NCBI GenBank assembly: GCA_963576735.1
Contig: OY755177.1
Coordinates: 19,344,001 to 19,408,000 of the forward strand
Length of the DNA stretch: 64,000 nucleotides
From: Bedellia somnulentella
Taxonomy: Eukaryota; Arthropoda; Insecta; Lepidoptera; Bedelliidae
Direction: 5' to 3'
The notes under the pieces were generated by a model, which made no database searches, was not told the origin of the DNA, and saw only the letters and a program-made list of their open reading frames with translations. The first letter of the stretch is position 1. Every line of letters begins with the position of its first letter. A program made the translations under genes and the position numbers. Positions 21,371-31,617 of the stretch are shown in pieces.

Positions 21371-21801
21371 TCTTAAAGAAGTCGGCATTTTTCACACACT
21401 TTTTATGTCAATATTCGATTTAAAATCATCAAAAAAATCTAACCATTACTTGTATTATCTGTGCAATTACCAAAAGAGTTGAAAGTTCAAAAAAATATTT
21501 TTAAAAATAGCGTATAAATAAACATGCGCCTATAAAAGAAATAATAGTTCCAAAACATTCAACTGACCAAATTTCAAGTCCAAACCTGAAGAACAACCTT
21601 GTCTAAAAGCTCCGTCAAAATCGTTGCGTGCGAACAGAATGGTTTGATATTTCCGGGTTAATGAGAACCGCCATGTTATTGACAAGTTGGAGCCGTTTCA
21701 TCAATTAACTTTCTACCGGAAAAACGTTTTGGCGATTATCCAAAATATACGCTTCTATTTTTATAGGAAACTTTTGGTAATGGAAAATATTTGGTGTCAC
21801 T
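21371..21801. other. No gene or recognised repeat
   Basis: AT-rich sequence without supportable features. Confidence 0.5.
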
Positions 21802-21812
21802 TAGCTGTTCAA

Positions 21813-22013
21813 TACATACATACATATACTCACGGCTATAAATCCCGAGAAGGGTTAGCCAGAGCTAAGGAATTAGTAATTTGTTGGTGCTGGGTCTCCA
21901 ACCGCATCGCCCAAAAATCCCTTAAAAGCCCCAATACCGTTAGTCGCCTCTTACGTACACCCACCGGAAGAAATGGGGTAGTGCTATTCAAAGCCGACAC
22001 TACACAGCAAGTG
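21813..22013 (-). mobile_element. SA retroposon with internal deletion and 11-bp duplication
   Basis: TAGCTGTTCAA at 21802-21812 and 22014-22024. About 50 bp is missing after GCTAAGGAATTAGTAA. Confidence 0.93.
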
Positions 22014-22039
22014 TAGCTGTTCAAGTATTGAGTATTATG

Positions 22040-22186
22040 TTTTTTAGCCTGCCCAAGCTTCGGAACCGACAATTTCTCTGCCATTCCCTGAGGATCATTG
22101 GGTAAAAGATAGTAAAAGAAGACTTAAATCGTTCGTGATGGGACACCGGCCATATCATCTTAAAAATACTTAAAAAGCCCAGTAAT
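22040..22186 (-). mobile_element. SA retroposon, degenerate
   Basis: GGGTAAAAGATAGTAAAAG, GTGATGGGACACCGGCCAT and TTAAAAAGCCCAGTAA follow SA order. Confidence 0.55.
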
Positions 22187-22188
22187 TA

Positions 22189-22230
22189 TACGAGGGCGGG
22201 TCAATAAGTCCGTGACTTTTTGAATTTTTG
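22189..22230 (+). mobile_element. Orphan mariner-type terminal repeat
   Basis: TACGAGGGCGGGTCAATAAG followed by TCCGTGACTTTTTGAA has the form of a mariner left end, preceded by TA. No matching right end was found nearby. Confidence 0.5.
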
Positions 22231-23011
22231 ACCTCTTTACTGAATAAGCGACGAGCTTGGTCTATCCACTAAGTGGATAGCTCCGGTTTTCAGCTCTAAC
22301 CAATATTTATAACTAAATAAAACTTAAAAACTAACTTAGAACTAAACACACGAAATAAAATACACACGTACCAATAAACATATTCTTAGCCAATAGCTAA
22401 TTAATGTACAATATGTGGGTATTTTTGGGCACATGCGCCTTACACATAAAAAGATGACATTTGTGAAAAATAATAAATATTTACATATGAAAAATATAAG
22501 TATGAAGTATGTTCAAAACAAAAATAAAAACAAATAATACTCTTTTGCGTCCGAATGAATACAGAACATAATACACATATTATTGCGATGTCTGATTGAT
22601 AGTTGGTCTTTCTAATACAACTATAAGATCATGGTATAATAAATTAAATTATAAATTTACATAGACAAGGATAGTTTGAAATCGCAATATGGGATCGAAG
22701 ACCAGACAGGATAGTAGCACTTTGGGCAATTAGATAAGGGTAAATTAAGTTATGGCGGTACCCGCCCTGCCTCGCCTTAGACTGGGTTCTAATTTAATTT
22801 TACCTTTAAAATTTCAAGATTTTCTTTGATTGGGAACTAGAATTGTGCCGTCTTTTCAGTAAGGTAGAATAGGGTTAAAGTTTTTGATTCGAATAGCATC
22901 AGAAATACGATTTCATTATGTTTTTATTTTGCAGTAATTCTATATCACTGGTTGAAAATAGAGTATTAGTATTTGAAAAGTAAAAATATGAATATCTACC
23001 TACCTCTCTAA
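22231..23011. other. No gene or recognised repeat
   Basis: Includes a short palindrome CTATCCACTAAGTGGATAG at about 22261-22280. Confidence 0.5.
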
Positions 23012-23190
23012 ACGCAATAAGGGATGGTTTAGACATTGGATTAGGAAAAGATTGTAAAATATGTGATGGGTAGTAACAACTCTTATGGCCATATGGTCCA
23101 ACAATAGCTTAAAAAGTCTATATACGTCATCTCTTAAATCATTTACGGAAACTAATATATTGTGTTATTCTGAGCCGACATAACTCAGCT
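23012..23190 (-). mobile_element. SA retroposon, degenerate
   Basis: GGAAAAGATTGTAAAATATG, ACGTCATCTCTTAAATCA and GTGTTATTCTGAGCCGACAT match SA in order. Confidence 0.55.
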
Positions 23191-23229
23191 GTGTTGCTCA
23201 TTGTTGGTATACAAAGCAACTGAGGTATT

Positions 23230-23250
23230 GATAGATAGATAGATAGATAA
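23230..23250 (+). repeat. GATA microsatellite
   Basis: Five GATA units followed by AAAAACTTTATTTATG, like the tail end of an inverted retroposon. Confidence 0.8.
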
Positions 23251-24327
23251 AAACTTTATTTATGTTATCATAACAATTACATACAACACATTAAAACACA
23301 TAAACACATACAAAAATAAAAGTAAAAAGTAAAAATGTGTGATAAATGAAAGAAAAAGACAAATTACAAATGTGCAAGGTAACATAAACTAAGCCTTAAC
23401 TCATCGTTTATAAATGCTATAAAGCAAAAACACTGATTTTCAGGTATAGCCTAAGAGCATTTTGTTGTAGGGTCGTTTTCAAATTTTGCGCAGGTAAATG
23501 AATCTTATATTCAAAGTTTTTCATTTTATATAAAACTATTTTTTCACTGATTTTTTGGATACGTTATTCGTAATGACTATTATACTTTTCATTTCTATTA
23601 TTTGGCGCGAAGTTTGCCTCATAATTTCGGTTTTATTTTCAGTTTTGTAGAATAAGGTGCAAAAAAATACAACTCTGTATACAAATTCAAGATATATTTT
23701 AAACATAATTAAATTTAAACCAATTTTTTTGGCATCATTGCTCACAACACAGTATTTATTAGGAACAAGTATAATTATAATGACTTCTCTTACGTATCTT
23801 TCAGCAATAAGTACATATATTAAACAACTCTGTTACTATCATTAAGTTTACAAATCTTATATTCCACCTAAATTCTTGTTTTTTTATTATAAAAATAAGT
23901 AACGACGAGTAATCGAAAAGTAATAAACTTAAATAATGATATCAGCAAAAAACCTACATTTGGGACATCTGTTTCTCTAATAACTTCCAAATAATCTTCT
24001 GGAATCCTTGGGACACAAAAGTAACAGAGTAGTACTTTAGTAACATAGTTGTTTTTTGTACTTTACTTACACTTAAAGAACCATTATCTGTAATAAAATT
24101 GACATTAACAATGAGATCTTTTCACTCGAATTTTCTGCCCATCGAGTGTCAAATTAGTAGTACCTCTTCGCTGTTTCTCTTTTGCATTTGTTAACTTTTT
24201 TAGGCTCCAGAACGATAGAGCTTAAATTATCAAAAGGCTCAAGACAGGTCAGTCTCAACTAATCTTAATTTTGGGTAGCCTTAAAAAAACATTATCTTCA
24301 CCTCACCATCGTCTTCTATGTCACTTA

Positions 24328-24452
24328 CTACTTTATTTCTACCATCTTGGCCACTATCGACTTCCAAATGGGACTGAGGAGTTTCTAGCTCTAAAGTTCT
24401 GGCTACCCCTTTTCGGGATTTTTGGCCGTGAGTATATATGTATGTTTGTAAA
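24328..24452 (+). mobile_element. SA retroposon, 3' half (SA3), inside the decayed gene
   Basis: From ACTTTATTTCTACCATCTTG to GGCCGTGAGTATATATG. It splits the FSDGPATQY block from the DIEDDGEVK block. Confidence 0.85.
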
Positions 24453-24582
24453 TGGAATAAAAGTTTTGTTTCTGCCGGTATTGGGTAGCTGGTCCATCAG
24501 AGAAAACATGCAAACTGTCAATCTTGACTTTCACTACCATCTTCCCTTGCGTTCTTTTTTTTTTCTTTTGTGTAATCATTTT

Positions 24583-24829
24583 ATTCATGGTTGTTAACGG
24601 TGAGGGAAAACATCATGAGGAAACCCACATGGCTGAGTTATACTTAGTCATGTGACAGTGTATTCGTACAAAACGGCGATACGCCTGCCCCCTATCACGT
24701 GAGTACACTGTCCATGCAGAACGTGGGTACTCTGAACACCAGGTGACAAAGTCACGTGATGTTCAGAAGTATTAGTACCTCTGCCAACCCCTTCGGGGAT
24801 ATTCGGCGTGAACGTTTATGTTATGTTAT
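24583..24829 (+). mobile_element. SB SINE, 5'-truncated (SB1), inside the decayed gene
   Basis: Flanks GTAATCATTTT (24572-24582) and GTAATAATTTT (24830-24840) form an 11-bp duplication with one mismatch. Hairpin and TTATG tail are intact. Confidence 0.92.
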
Positions 24830-26304
24830 GTAATAATTTTCTGTATTTTTTATACGTTTTCTGTGTTTTCTCTAATACTTTTGACCTAAATAATTTTGAC
24901 CTGTGTTTTTTTGCGGGCTTTCTGCCGCATTTTGTTGACATCGTTATCGAATCAGTTGTGCTATCACGAGAATTTGAAATTTGAGGCTTGACAAATGTCT
25001 AAACACAGACAAAATTAATGGAGGACGTTGATTTTGGTCTTCAACAGATAGAGTACTTAATCGTGGAGTCATAATATCAGGTGGTGATTTGGTTTTCATA
25101 ACAATGCGAAGAGCTTAAACTTGGTTTGTACGTTTAGCATTTGCAGCTCGCCATTTTTGTAATTGCTATGTATTTCCTTCAAGTTTAATCTTTTAGTAAC
25201 CATTTCTTCGAATGGTATCTGTCTAAATTCTTTTTCTTAGATTCCGCTTCTTTTTCTGGGTTGGTTTTTGTTTTTGCGGTCTTCTCTATATAGCCGTTGT
25301 TTTTAAAACCAGTTTGAAATAGATAGGTGTAAAACCATCTGAAATATATAATATAAATAAATATGTTTAAAAATATATCGCTATCGTGTTTCATAATACT
25401 TTTTGGTACAAAGTTTAAACTATAGTCTACTCTGTTACCTAGTTTACGACTCTGTTACCATTCATTAAGTAACAGAGTTGTTAGTAGCAGAGTGGTAAAT
25501 CTAACAGTCTTAGGACCATTTATGTTAGCTACACCCCGTGGATTGAGACAATTCATGGTTAAATAAGATATTCACACTAAATACTACGAGTTTAACGTAA
25601 ATTCAATAAGAAATTATTAATTACTTACCCAATTATGTCGGTAACAGAGCGGACGTAGAATAAACCCACGCGCAACTTTTGACGCCGCATGGCAGTCTGG
25701 CTAGCTGCATGACACCCTCGCCCTTGTGTTTAGCGTTCATAATAATAACGGCTACTGCACTACAACTGTTAGAACTATGCATTCAGTGAAATCTGTATTT
25801 CTTCTCAGGTTTTAGTATAGTAACAGAGCGGTACTATTAATTAAGCAGACTCGTGGGACAAAAGGTTAAAACACATAATTAATAATCATTTAATGTCTAT
25901 GTAGTGTCATGATTGCATTTAATGTATTATTATAAAGTCTTATTTAAATATAATTCGATATTTGAAGCATGTAAATAGCAGAAAGGAAAAATGTCCTGAC
26001 TATGTTTATTGTATCGGCGCTTGGGACAGAAGAAAAATGTATGAAAATCAACTCTGTTACCAAAAATGACCACATTGTTATGTAAAAAAACATATAAACT
26101 AGGTAGATCAGGTACTGTTTTTTAATGAAAATATCTTTGTTTTGTTGTACAGTTTACATAATAATAATTGTAATGTTAAAATCATCGTATTATTTATTTT
26201 TAAAAATATATACATTTCCGGGGACAAGTTTACCTGCGCAAAATTTGAAAACGACCCTGTAAACAAAAATCAATTGAGCATCTTCCACAAGCATAAAAAG
26301 AACA

Positions 26305-26494
26305 TAATATTTTTTAACAAAAAGAAAACCGACTTCATAGTTGGAAAAACAACCGAAAATAAACAATCTAGTACTAAAAAGTACGAAATAAGTTTCTTAA
26401 TTGAATATGAGTACTGTGATTAATACCTTAGCAATTTATTCCACACACGTCAGTTCAACTTACCTTAATATTACAATTCTTTAAAATTAATTTG
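26305..26494 (+). repeat. Repeat R1, copy 3
   Basis: It closely matches 2620-2830 from TTTTTAACAAAAAGAAAACC to AATTAATTTGTGAGCC. Confidence 0.65.
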
Positions 26495-26556
26495 TGAGCC
26501 TCTTACACCCACGGAAAGAAATGGGGTAGTGCTATTCCAAGCCGACGCCACACAGA
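26495..26556 (-). mobile_element. SA retroposon, head fragment
   Basis: CCTCTTACACCCACGG to CCAAGCCGACGCCACACAG. Confidence 0.75.
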
Positions 26557-26725
26557 TTTTTTTCCTTGTCATTTAAAACAACTTTACTGCATGTTTAGGT
26601 CTCAGACGCTGTGAAGGTAGGCCTCTCTACAATGCTTGTGAGGTATAGACCTCATGGACATAGCAGTGATTACTGACTGATGATGATAATTATGAAAACA
26701 ATGTACGATATTAATTGCTATAATT

Positions 26726-26975
26726 CATACATACATACATATACTCACGGCTATAAATCCATAAAAGGGGTAGCCAGAACTAAGGAATTAAAAATTCCTC
26801 AGCCACTTTTGGAAAGTTTAGTGGGGAAATGATGGTAAAGTAAAGGTTGTTGGTGATGGGTCTCCAACCGCATCGCCCAAAAATCCCTTAAAAGACCCAA
26901 TACCGTTTAGTCGCCTCTTACGTACACCCACCGGAAGACATGAGGTAGTGCTATTCTAAGCCGACACTAGACGGT
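26726..26975 (-). mobile_element. SA retroposon, full length (SA1)
   Basis: Complete from the (CATA)n tail to AAGCCGACACTAGACGG. Confidence 0.92.
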
Positions 26976-28093
26976 AAATTCTATATTATTCTATATTCTA
27001 TAATTCCTAGTAATATTTACTGCATTTTTTAAATAAACACACTTACATTTTTACTTGACTTAACTTAATAAAGTGAAAATACCAGCTGCAGTGTACTAGA
27101 TGGTCCCAAACATTAGTATTAAGTATGTAAACGGGAGACGGTGCCAAATCTGTAGTCTGAATTAATCCGAACGGGCGATGGAACGAGTACGGCACACAAC
27201 TTTGTCGACTCTAACTCGCGGTGTGTACTTTACTTCTGTTATTGTGACCGTTATTTAAGTATTTATAAGAATTACATTTTACAGTCTAAGTCGGTAAATT
27301 ATTAATTATTAGGTTTTGGTACAAGAGAAGAAAAGATGAAACAATAATAACATTAATAGTGAATATAGTAGAAGCTCACGAGCTTGGGCCAGGATCGTAT
27401 ATAGTGGCAATCGGTAGTTTTTGCTGATTACAACTGTAATCTAATGGCTTAAGTATATGCATGTACATTGAATTGTTCTATAAACAATTCCTTATTTTCA
27501 GATTAGTCATTATACACCAGTGTTTTTATGTCTAGTGCATAGTAGAAAATATATGGGTGGTAATGGAATTTCTTCTTGCTACAAAACTTTGATTATAGGC
27601 TTTTCATTGATTTATAGTTATGATATTTTTTTTAACTTCTCTATGTATAATACTTTTTTTTTTCGTATCTACATCGAGTAAACTTAGCCATATTTTTACG
27701 GTAATATTTATCAAAGACGGACATTTACAAAACCTTTGTTGTTTTGAACAATGGGTAAATAATTCTTTAAAAACATATTTTTTTGCTAGAAATTTAATCA
27801 TTACTTTCCAGAGTTTATGTTTGCTAAAAACCCAGCCTGATTTTGAATAGTCTAAGTTTGCTACCAAACAAACATGAGACAAAAATATGTCGAGTTCCAG
27901 CCAATCAGAAACCATGAACATAAAAACGGATGGTCACCCTAGCTGCAACTGCAATTAGACGGTTAGCAGCAACAGACGCTGTTTCGACGATATATCTAAT
28001 TTTGTTTGCGAACTTTGCTCGGGATGGAGAACTTTGTTTGCCTATTATTTCAGTGCCGTCTGCGTTAATATGATTGTGTCATTCATCCAGCTA
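26976..28093. other. No gene or recognised repeat
   Basis: About 1.1 kb of AT-rich sequence. Overlapping frames at 27604-27921 (minus) and 27620-27850 (plus) have no recognisable motif. Confidence 0.5.
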
Positions 28094-28350
28094 AGATAGA
28101 GAGGATGGATGACAGTAAATTGGTGAAAGGGATCTATACAGTCAATGTGGGAGGTAATGGTAGTAGAGGACGACCACGGGGGACACAACTGAACCAAATA
28201 GAGAGTGTGTTCTAAAATAAAAGAGCATGTATTGATTGAATTGAGATTGATGGATGTAAACGAAGCTAGAGGGATTTGCCAGGATCGAACAAAGTGGCCA
28301 TCAATAGTCTCTACCTACCCCAATGGGAAATAATGGCGTGAGTGTATGTG
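28094..28350 (+). pseudogene. LINE 3' fragment, frame-broken
   Basis: It covers the codons for ERMDDSK-VKGIY to the C-terminal YPNG, with a stop after the ESVF region and a small duplication (TTGATTGAATTGAGATTG). It ends CCCCAATGGG, AAATAATGGCGTGAG and TGTATGTG. Confidence 0.85.
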
Positions 28351-28910
28351 TTTTTATGATTGCCTTGTTATCACGGTTTTTTGCAGTACAAATAGGGCGT
28401 AAATAATTTTCATGGTTGGTTCTTTTAGTACGAATGTTAGTTACTACGACATAATACTGCTTTGACGAATTTGGAATTAATTTTAAATTTCACGAAACAC
28501 AATTTTGAAATTGTTTATCAAAGCCCTGACATGATTTCTGGAATTGTATCCATGAAATTAATTTAACTCAATTTCACTACTGAATTATTTATATTGACTT
28601 TAATAAAACAGAAACACTTTTGCTACAATTCAGAGTAAATGTAAAAAAAGTATATTTAAATTGCATCCCAGAGCAAACAAAAGTAATTGAACGTAACAGG
28701 TAATGCTATAATACACATAGCCTTAAGCTTCTGAGTGAAATTTGATGATAATTCGAAAAGTGCTTTTACCTGTTCGCGTTGTAAACAAATAAACTCGGCG
28801 AATTATTCATGAGTGAAACGTCAGCAAGTTAACGATTCGCTGGAATTGTTGCCTCTTACTTTGTGTCATGTTTTTAATGTTATATTTATTACAATTTATT
28901 TGTGTCTAGA
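28351..28910. other. No gene or recognised repeat
   Basis: AT-rich, no supportable feature. Confidence 0.5.
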
Positions 28911-28957
28911 ACATACATACGTATACTCACGGCCATAAATACCAAAAAGGGGTAGTG
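28911..28957 (-). mobile_element. SA 3' tip
   Basis: Tail, ACTCACGGCCATAAATACC and AAAAAGGGGTAG. Confidence 0.75.
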
Positions 28958-29220
28958 ATTATTGAATATGTATAATTATAAGTCATTCATTCGGGAAACG
29001 TAATTTTCAAGTAACCACTGATAAAGGGTATTACAAATTCTATTATAATAATATGGTAAAGAAGTGATTTACTTTGGAACTTGAATAAGATTATTAAGTA
29101 CATTTAATAACAATTTGTTTTTATATATTTATAGCCTTGGTTTAGGAATCTTGAATTTTGGTAGCAGAGTTACGCTTACTTCAGAAAATTCCGTAACCTG
29201 ACATTTTAAAAAAAATATCA

Positions 29221-29465
29221 AAAAATTCGGATGTAGGAAACGCAAACACTACTAAAACGTGTAAAAGAAATAAAGGATAGAAGAATTTCGCGCTGACAGC
29301 CATTGACACTGTAGCTCAATTGGCAAAAGAGCGACGGGGGCGTATACCCGAGGTCGCGGGTTCGAATCCCGCCTGTGTCGAAATTTTTCTTTCCTTTGTT
29401 TATTCTTTATTTATTAGTATTAATCCCCACATGAGGTTTTCATAAACAAAATGATTTAAATTATG
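29221..29465 (+). mobile_element. SC element, circularly permuted order
   Basis: The order is body end (AATTCGGATGTAGGAAACGC), tRNA-like module (29305-29380), tail block, body start (AATCCCCACATGAGG to AAATTATGTGAC). This is the order expected from a window on a tandem array. Confidence 0.8.
29305..29380 (+). tRNA. tRNA-like module of SC, diverged
   Basis: T arm GCGGG-TTCGAAT-CCCGC is intact. The D arm has an insertion (GGCAAAAGAGC) and the anticodon arm extra G residues. Not expected to be a functional tRNA. Confidence 0.5.
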
Positions 29466-29807
29466 TGACACATTTGTCACCAAGAGGTTCCAGATAACTC
29501 ACGTTTTAACCTTTAAGTACATACGTCTAAACAACGTATGTAACATTCCGTCGCGCGTGAGGTCTAGAAGTATCCCCAATATACATTTACATATACATTC
29601 AGATTTTTTAAATATTGTTTAAAACAGGTTTCAATTTTAAAAAAAGCCATTAAAACATTTATGAAAAGTATTAAATAAACTAACAACTTCTTAATTTAAA
29701 AAATACCGTTAAAAAACAGCACGTGGGGTCTGCTTAGACCCCGCCCATGACGTGAAAGGTGAAATTAAAATTGATATACGGACATATTATACACAGAACA
29801 AGTTAGT
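29466..29807. other. Sequence with one perfect short hairpin
   Basis: GGGGTCT-GCTT-AGACCCC lies at 29725-29742. Nothing else recognised. Confidence 0.5.
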
Positions 29808-29902
29808 ACATACATACATACATATACTCACGGCTATAAATCCCTTAACGGGGTAGCCAGAGCTTTGGAATGAGAAATTCCTCAGCCACTTTTGGAAGTT
29901 AG
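29808..29902 (-). mobile_element. SA retroposon, 3' part (SA2)
   Basis: Tail to CAGCCACTTTTGGAAGTTAG, with the SA2 marker CTTTGGAATGAGAAATTCC. Confidence 0.85.
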
Positions 29903-29976
29903 TCTGACTGAGAAAGACTTGTATTATGGAATACTGACTCAACGATGTTTTTAATATGAAATAATATACATTATGA

Positions 29977-30224
29977 CGTGTAGTGTCAGCTTAGAATAAC
30001 ACTACCCCTTTCTACCCGTGGGTGATCGTAAGAGGCGATTAAGGGTATAGGGGCTTTTTAAGTGGTTTTTGGGCGATGCGCTTGGAGACCCGTCACCAAA
30101 AACAATTATTATTACCATCTTTTCCCCAATCAAGTTCCAAAAGTGGATAAGGAATTTCTCATTCCAAAGCTCTGGCTACCCCGTTAAGGAATTTATAGCC
30201 GTGAGTATATGTATGTATGTATGT
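29977..30224 (+). mobile_element. SA retroposon, full length (SA2), 11-bp duplication
   Basis: ATACATTATGA at 29966-29976 and 30225-30235. Complete from CGTGTAGTGTCAGCTTAG to the TATG tail. Confidence 0.95.
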
Positions 30225-30267
30225 ATACATTATGAAAATCATCTAAGACTAACAAACAATCATTTAT

Positions 30268-30345
30268 GCTCATCACATGTTGTTCTCAGCGGGGATCGAA
30301 CCCGCAACCTCTAGACCAAGAAGCTGGTCTGTTGTGTTCGAGTAG
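30268..30345 (-). repeat. tRNA-like SINE head (SE), copy 1
   Basis: On the minus strand AGAGGTTGCGGGTTCGATCC holds a B box and is followed by CGCTGAGAACAACATGTG. It matches the head at 35484-35594. Confidence 0.6.
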
Positions 30346-30718
30346 TAAATTTGCAGCCTGCCTTTTAGCTACTATTTATCATCTTAATCCCTTTTCCCTT
30401 TAAAATGAACCTATGTCTTGATTCAGAAACACTGATGCGAGGAATCGTTATTTGAGTTTAAATATTTCAGTTGTGAAATCGAAATGAAACAATAAATTTA
30501 TGTGTTATGTCTGTATTTTACGCATCGAATGCTGCTTCCGTATTGGTGTTATTGTTTTATTCGAATACAAGCACAACAATGCAATGTATGCGAGTTGCAA
30601 TGCTCGCGGATTTTGGATTTTCGATTGGTATTTCTTTATAAAGACATGTAATAAATAATTTTGGTGTGATTTCTGAGATTCATAATACACAAGTTTTTAG
30701 AAAAACATAACATAACAT
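30346..30718. other. No gene or recognised repeat
   Basis: AT-rich. Confidence 0.5.
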
Positions 30719-30803
30719 ATAATTTAATGTTTTTTGACATGAATTCCTCATGTGGGGATTATTACTCATAAACTAACTCCTTTAATAACATCTTTTATTT
30801 ATG
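30719..30803. repeat. SC fold-back junction, short
   Basis: Minus-strand SC body start (to ATTATTACTCATAA at about 30770) meets plus-strand tail block (CTTTAATAACATC to TTTATGA) with ACTAACT between them. Confidence 0.65.
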
Positions 30804-31171
30804 AATAACATAACATAACATAAACGTTCACGCCGAATATCCCCGAAGGGGTTGGCAGAGGTACTAATACTTCTGAACATCACGTGACTTTGTCACCTGG
30901 TGTTCAGAGTACCCACGTTTTGCATGGACAGTGTACTCACGTGATAGGGGGCAGGCCTATCGTCGTTTCGTACAAGTACACTGTCACATAACTAAGTACA
31001 ACTCAGCCATGTGGGTTTCCTCACGATGTTTTCCCTCACCGTTAACAACCATGATAATTTAACCACACATATGTCTTTAGAAAAGACAAATTGGTGTAGG
31101 CCCGACCCAGGATTTGAACACTAGTCGTTTGCACGATAACCGAGTGTTCTACCCACTGGGCTATCTTTTTA
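30804..31171 (-). mobile_element. SB SINE, full length (SB1)
   Basis: AACAT tail, GCCGAATATCCCCGAAGGGG, body, and head ending GTTCTACCCACTGGGCTATC. Confidence 0.92.
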
Positions 31172-31243
31172 GAAAAGTTATTCTATAATGCAATGCCTGT
31201 TATTTTATATTATTCTTTCAATTATCTCATAATGTTTTATTAA

Positions 31244-31510
31244 GACTGCCTCCGTGGTCGCGCGGTTAAGCGCTTGACTTCAAGTACGTAGGTTTCGGGT
31301 TCGATACCCGAGAGATAAACTCACAAATTTAATTTATAAATCTGGAAGGATATTGCAGGCTTGAATCACCTGATTATCGGATAATTAAGATGATTCCGTG
31401 CTTTGGAGGGCGCTTTAAGCCAGCGGTCCGGCTACTATTACGGTAATAAAATCATCCTATATAGAGTAGGCTGGCGCCCCTCAGTGGGGACGTATATCGG
31501 CTGTGAGGAA
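31244..31510 (+). mobile_element. SD, tRNA-headed SINE, internal deletion
   Basis: Head GTGGTCGCGCGGTTAAGCG with a B box GGTTCGATAC at 31298-31307. The 3' end is CGCCCCTCAGTGGGGACG, TATATCGGCTGTGAGGA. Confidence 0.75.
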
Positions 31511-31617
31511 TTAAGCTCTTGTCCATGATTTGTACAATACTATGGTTTCTTTACCAAACGCCGTTAAAAAAATAACTATTTAACCAGTAATATATAATAC
31601 ACAAATTACAGCCAAGA

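Larger units (their letters stand above)
24250..25395 (-). pseudogene. Decayed gene of the GTAACAGAG transposon (FSDGPATQY family)
   Basis: Minus-strand segments occur in one order: NPEKEAESKKKNLDRYHSKK (about 25290-25200), KWRAANAKRTNQV (about 25155-25117), GRKPAKKHRSKLFRSKVLEK then TQKTYKKYRK (24935-24836), DSLHVFSDGPATQYRQKQNF (24515-24459) and DIEDDGEVKIMFF (about 24323-24285). From memory this order, a basic N-terminus, a basic coiled-coil-like stretch and then an FSDGP-TQY motif, matches uncharacterised proteins common in insects and other arthropods. Frameshifts and stops separate the blocks and two SINEs interrupt it. Whether it is the transposase or a captured gene cannot be decided here; the Asp of FSDG could be a catalytic residue, which is speculation. 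Confidence 0.6.
23469..26258. mobile_element. DNA transposon with 30-bp perfect terminal inverted repeats and GTAACAGAG repeats
   Basis: Positions 23469-23498 and 26229-26258 are exact reverse complements: AGGGTCGTTTTC outward, GCGCAGGTAAA inward. Between them lie eight copies of GTAACAGAG on either strand (23828, 24021, 25430, 25450, 25469, 25641, 25820, 26052), a density typical of subterminal transposase-binding sites. A decayed gene occupies 24250-25395 on the minus strand. An SB copy (24583-24829) and an SA copy (24328-24452) are later insertions. YAGGG ends recall hAT elements, but no 8-bp duplication is visible (TTTTGTTG left, TAAACAAA right), so the superfamily is open. Confidence 0.8.

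Noticed and set aside
24271..24597. 108-codon plus-strand frame
   Set aside because: It crosses an SA copy and is antisense to the better-supported FSDGPATQY fossil.
23469..26258. Assignment of the 30-bp-TIR element to hAT
   Set aside because: The YAGGG ends fit, but the flanking 8-mers differ and no hAT dimerisation motif is visible.
26976..28093. Overlapping 76-105 codon frames as small genes
   Set aside because: No motifs, AT-driven codon content and opposing overlapping frames.
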